DNA of 64,000 nucleotides from Luzula sylvatica (Eukaryota > Streptophyta > Magnoliopsida > Poales > Juncaceae). Both the position numbers and the translations under genes were made by a program. The notes below the pieces were generated by a model. It searched no databases and was not told the origin of the DNA. It saw only the letters and a list, made by a program, of their open reading frames with translations. The stretch is taken from NCBI GenBank assembly GCA_946800325.1, contig OX326959.1, positions 13,608,862 to 13,672,861 on the forward strand, read 5' to 3'. Position 1 is the first letter of the stretch, and every line of letters starts with the position of its first letter. Below, piece by piece: positions 60,937 through 64,000 of the stretch.

Positions 60937-61245
60937 GGAGTTGGTATTTTTCATATTTCCAATTATGAACAAAAACCTCGAAATGTGATCCTACTTTTCC
61001 ACTATCTACAAACCCAATTTTCATCTTCTTCTAGAATAAGTCTATACATCAGAGTTTAAGGCCATGATATACCCTCTGCCCCCAAATTTTACTATCACAT
61101 TCTCTTATCCTAATTAGCACACTTAATTAACATAATAGTCAACACAATGTCACATATAATGAACAATTAATTTATGTCAAACTAATATTCATATAAATTA
61201 ACAATTATTATTATTATTAATTAACTGTTAATTAATAATAATTAT
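60937..61245. other. Spacer between two LINE fragments
   Basis: AT-rich sequence with TTATTATTATTAATT runs before the second LINE; nothing else is visible. Confidence 0.4.
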
Positions 61246-61249
61246 TATT

Positions 61250-61861
61250 ATGCGTTATGTAGCCGCGACAATGTATGCTCATCTATCTAACCCGGGGGTT
61301 GATTGTTATTGGACGAGCACACTTTTCAAAATACGAGCGCCACTAAAAGTTAAGGTGTTCGCGTGGCTTGCGTTAAATAACCGAATTCTAACGGCGGACA
61401 ACCTATTGAAGAGAGGATGGCCACATAACGCCACTTGTGCACTTTGCGGCTCATCATTCGAATCGATGGATCATCTTTTCCTAACGTGTCCCTTCGCATC
61501 CGATATTTGGGAGACCGTAAACCCCAACCTACTTCCCTTACCAAACAAAGTACGGGAGTTTTGGTGGACAACACGACGGTCCAAGACCAATCAAGAGGGA
61601 AAAAACGCATGGAACGTCACATGGTTGGCAACGGTGTGGATTCTTTGGCGCGAACGTAACAATCGCATCTTTCAAAGGAAAGGTCGAATGCATGCGTTAG
61701 TTTTTAATAGCATAATGGATCTTGCTCACAAATGGAGGTCCATATGAGTGCAAATAACGCATTGTAAAAATTTGTTTGTATTGTAAACTCTTAATTTTTG
61801 GTTGAATGAAAATGATCGGATCGAGCGCGTATCGCGCTTGCCTCTCTTTCAAAAAAAAAAA
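61250..61861 (+). mobile_element. 5'-truncated LINE with intact zf-RVT end and poly(A)
   Basis: The open frame 61250-61747 reads through the zinc-binding end of a plant L1 ORF2: RAPLKVKVFAWLALNNRILT, ADNLLKRGW, then the zf-RVT CALCGSSFESMDHLFLTCPF (CxxC...H...C), and WRERNNRIFQRKG. A 3' UTR and eleven A follow (61850-61860). The reverse transcriptase core and endonuclease are missing. I could not fix a target-site duplication among the TAA-rich flanks. Confidence 0.8.
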
Positions 61862-62818
61862 CTATTAATTTTATGTTCCATGTTAAATACCATTTTAATT
61901 AAATGTTTTAACAAAGATACAGAGGATATGGTGGCAGAATCTGAGGGCAAAGTATAATTTCTCAAATATTTTACTCAAAGGCTCATAACTTTCTCAAAGA
62001 TTTTATTATGATAGCCAATTTTTTGATAATTCTTGAAGGAGGAAAAACCCTTTTATCCTTTGTTTTCAAATGTCTTATCTCTGTGATTTTGGTTCAAACC
62101 CCCTTCATTTTCGTTCTTTCGGTGTTATATTTGAAATTAATTTTTAAAGACCTAATTCTCTAAAAAAAATCATTTATTTTTATTATGAAAATTACTAAGG
62201 GCTCATCCATATTCATTGTACATGTAAGAGCACAATGTACAACAGTATAATTAAGTGGTTCTGAAAATGTTTCGAATCTTTCGATTACTTCGAGACACTG
62301 GTATGTTACTTCTCGAAGCGAAATTGGGTGAAAAACATTATGTTCAGTTATTAACACAAATATAATTTACTAGAATTGCAATTTCTACCATAAAATTTCA
62401 TCAATTAAAAGTATGCCATATGATCAAATAGGAAAGAATAATGTAAATTCATCCCACCAATGACCAAACCTTTGTTACCTAATAATTTATGGTTCTCATC
62501 ATGCACAACTATCACCTACTAGTCATGGATGAATCAGCATAAATTCAGCACTATGGATTTCTCCTAATCTGTAATCTAAAGGTCGCAATCTTACTCACGT
62601 ACCGGGACGAGATAAATCTAGATCGACTCGGTGTTATTTAGAAAAAAGAATATTCTCTGAATCATTATTACACTCGAAATTAGCACTCGTAGTCAGAGAA
62701 TCGACAAATCGAATCTGCACAATCACTCTTCTATGAATCTTCTGAAATGACACAAAAATTATATATTCATGCTACAAATGGAAATTTAACTTTTTTTGGT
62801 AGCTAATGTGTTTCTTTT
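61862..62818. other. Intergenic, nothing recognised
   Basis: AT-rich DNA without repeats or frames that I can support. Confidence 0.4.
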
Positions 62819-62826
62819 GTTTGAAG

Positions 62827-63000
62827 CAGTGATTTAAATTGCGGTGCAATTGTGCCGTCATAGCGCAAATCACAATAAATATTTATAAAACGCAACACCA
62901 CAACCGACTAAATATCACCGTAATATCTCGCAATATCGGTGATCATATGTAAATTACAGTCCAAGCGCAATGGACCGATATATCGCAATTTAAAACATTG
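62827..63000. mobile_element. 174-bp hAT-type MITE, 8-bp duplication
   Basis: It starts CAGTGATTTAAATTGCG and, read inward from the right, CAATGTTTTAAATTGCG. GTTTGAAG is duplicated at 62819-62826 and 63001-63008. Eight-base duplications and CA-starting ends fit the hAT superfamily. It is GC-richer than its surroundings. Confidence 0.85.
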
Positions 63001-63008
63001 GTTTGAAG

Positions 63009-64000
63009 TAATTTAAAATTTAAAATAACTTATAACTTTTTGAATAGTTCTGATTGTTCACTTATTTGATCAAATCAAAATCAAGTGCTCTGATGTTTTC
63101 ATCATTAAGAGATGTAAGTATATTTAATACAATTTTTTATTATATAGTATGATATGTTTATAACCAAAATTTCATTAAAGGCCCTTTGATATTCTAAAAT
63201 AATATTTTTGGGGTAATCATTCCATCTTGAGTATACTTTTATAGTTAACAGGAAATTGACGTGTATTGACTTATATTCAACACGTTTTTTTCTTGAAATA
63301 CAATGCTAACTTTGAAATTTGTCTTGTTAAGGTACATGTTCTCTAACAATCACTACACTAATTTGACAATTTCAATATATTTATTAATATACATTACTTT
63401 AATTGTCAATTATTTCAATAGAAAATATTTTTTGAAATTTGCATAAAGGAGGTTGGGACGAGCTCGAAAATATAATATATAGTACCCCTAAACATAATTA
63501 GGTAAAATAAAATATGCATGTATATATGTCATGGTTAAGTGGTGGAAAATTATGTTTTCTCAAATTCTAATGAACACGGAATTTTTATTATCAAAAAAAA
63601 AAATTATGACTAAGAGTAGCGTATTCGATACGAATACGACAGTATAATAATTTTTCGAAGAATTTAGAATACGGTATGAATATAGTGATACGGATACGAT
63701 AGTTTTTTGAAGTACCGTGCAACATAGGTGATGACCAATTCATCGGTTTGTAATTTTTTGGTGCCATAATTTGGTTATGTTTTCAATTTTAAAAAATTGT
63801 GAAAGATATATCAGCATACTAGTTGATCAAAATAGGTAACTTTATGCTACATCATTTTCAAAATGGTATTTTAAATATTTTTTAATTAATTAGATGTTTT
63901 TTCATCATGTGAACCATGATTTATTTTATATTTAAGTACCCAATTATCTTTTTAAATTTGAATATGATTTGAGAAAAAATAAATGTAGCATAGAAACACA
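63009..64000. other. Intergenic to window end
   Basis: AT-rich. A short ATACGG/ATACGA-type repeat lies near 63620-63700 (TTCGATACGAATACGACAGT). No gene is visible. Confidence 0.45.

Overview
The window is nuclear DNA from a flowering plant, most likely a eudicot. Several things point this way: spliced genes with short AT-rich introns, plant-restricted gene families (SWEET, RLCK-VII kinase), Ty1/copia LTRs that begin TGAAGGAAAT, LINE fragments with a zf-RVT domain, many TIR elements, and very AT-rich intergenic DNA. Species cannot be named from the sequence.

Five genes are supported. (1) An 11-exon ASCH-domain protein on the minus strand (14-2371). (2) A five-coding-exon TOG/ARM-repeat protein on the plus strand (6728-7985). 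(3) A six-exon RLCK-VII kinase close to PBL27 on the plus strand (39941-41659). (4) A single-coding-exon plant protein of unknown function with a C-terminal membrane anchor, plus strand (48451-49509). (5) A six-exon SWEET sugar transporter, probably clade III, on the minus strand (50614-53408). For all the spliced genes the exon lengths I derived sum to a multiple of three and the joined frames match the families. They do not form a pathway; this is ordinary plant gene order.

Between genes 2 and 3 lies about 30 kb of repeats. Satellite A (about 135-bp monomer, 9478-11795) meets satellite B (about 175-bp monomer, 12713-30402) at a 6-bp microhomology junction. Satellite B holds roughly 90 monomers with higher-order order: blocks of about five monomers on the left and of three (about 530 bp) on the right. 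It is interrupted by a MULE-like TIR element (15130-16582) that itself carries a second TIR element; both have clean 9-bp target-site duplications. Then comes a copia retrotransposon wreck (30403-38290) containing two related LTRs, pol remnants, a 1.56-kb solo LTR of another family and a GC-rich island. Beyond it are a few very diverged satellite B monomers (38380-38810).

The most notable signals are these. First, dense arrays of perfect 14-16 bp palindromes sit in the U3 part of two different LTR families (TCCGTT-NN-AACGGA in one, TCCGTC-NN-GACGGA in the other). Second, satellite B changes its higher-order period and shows a visible recombination break. Third, about 530 bp of promoter, leader intron and start codon of the gene at 48451 has been duplicated to just upstream of the kinase gene. 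The right side of the window (42-48 kb, 53.5-64 kb) is gene-poor, AT-rich DNA with MITEs, LINE insertions, candidate Helitron ends and an LTR-like segment.
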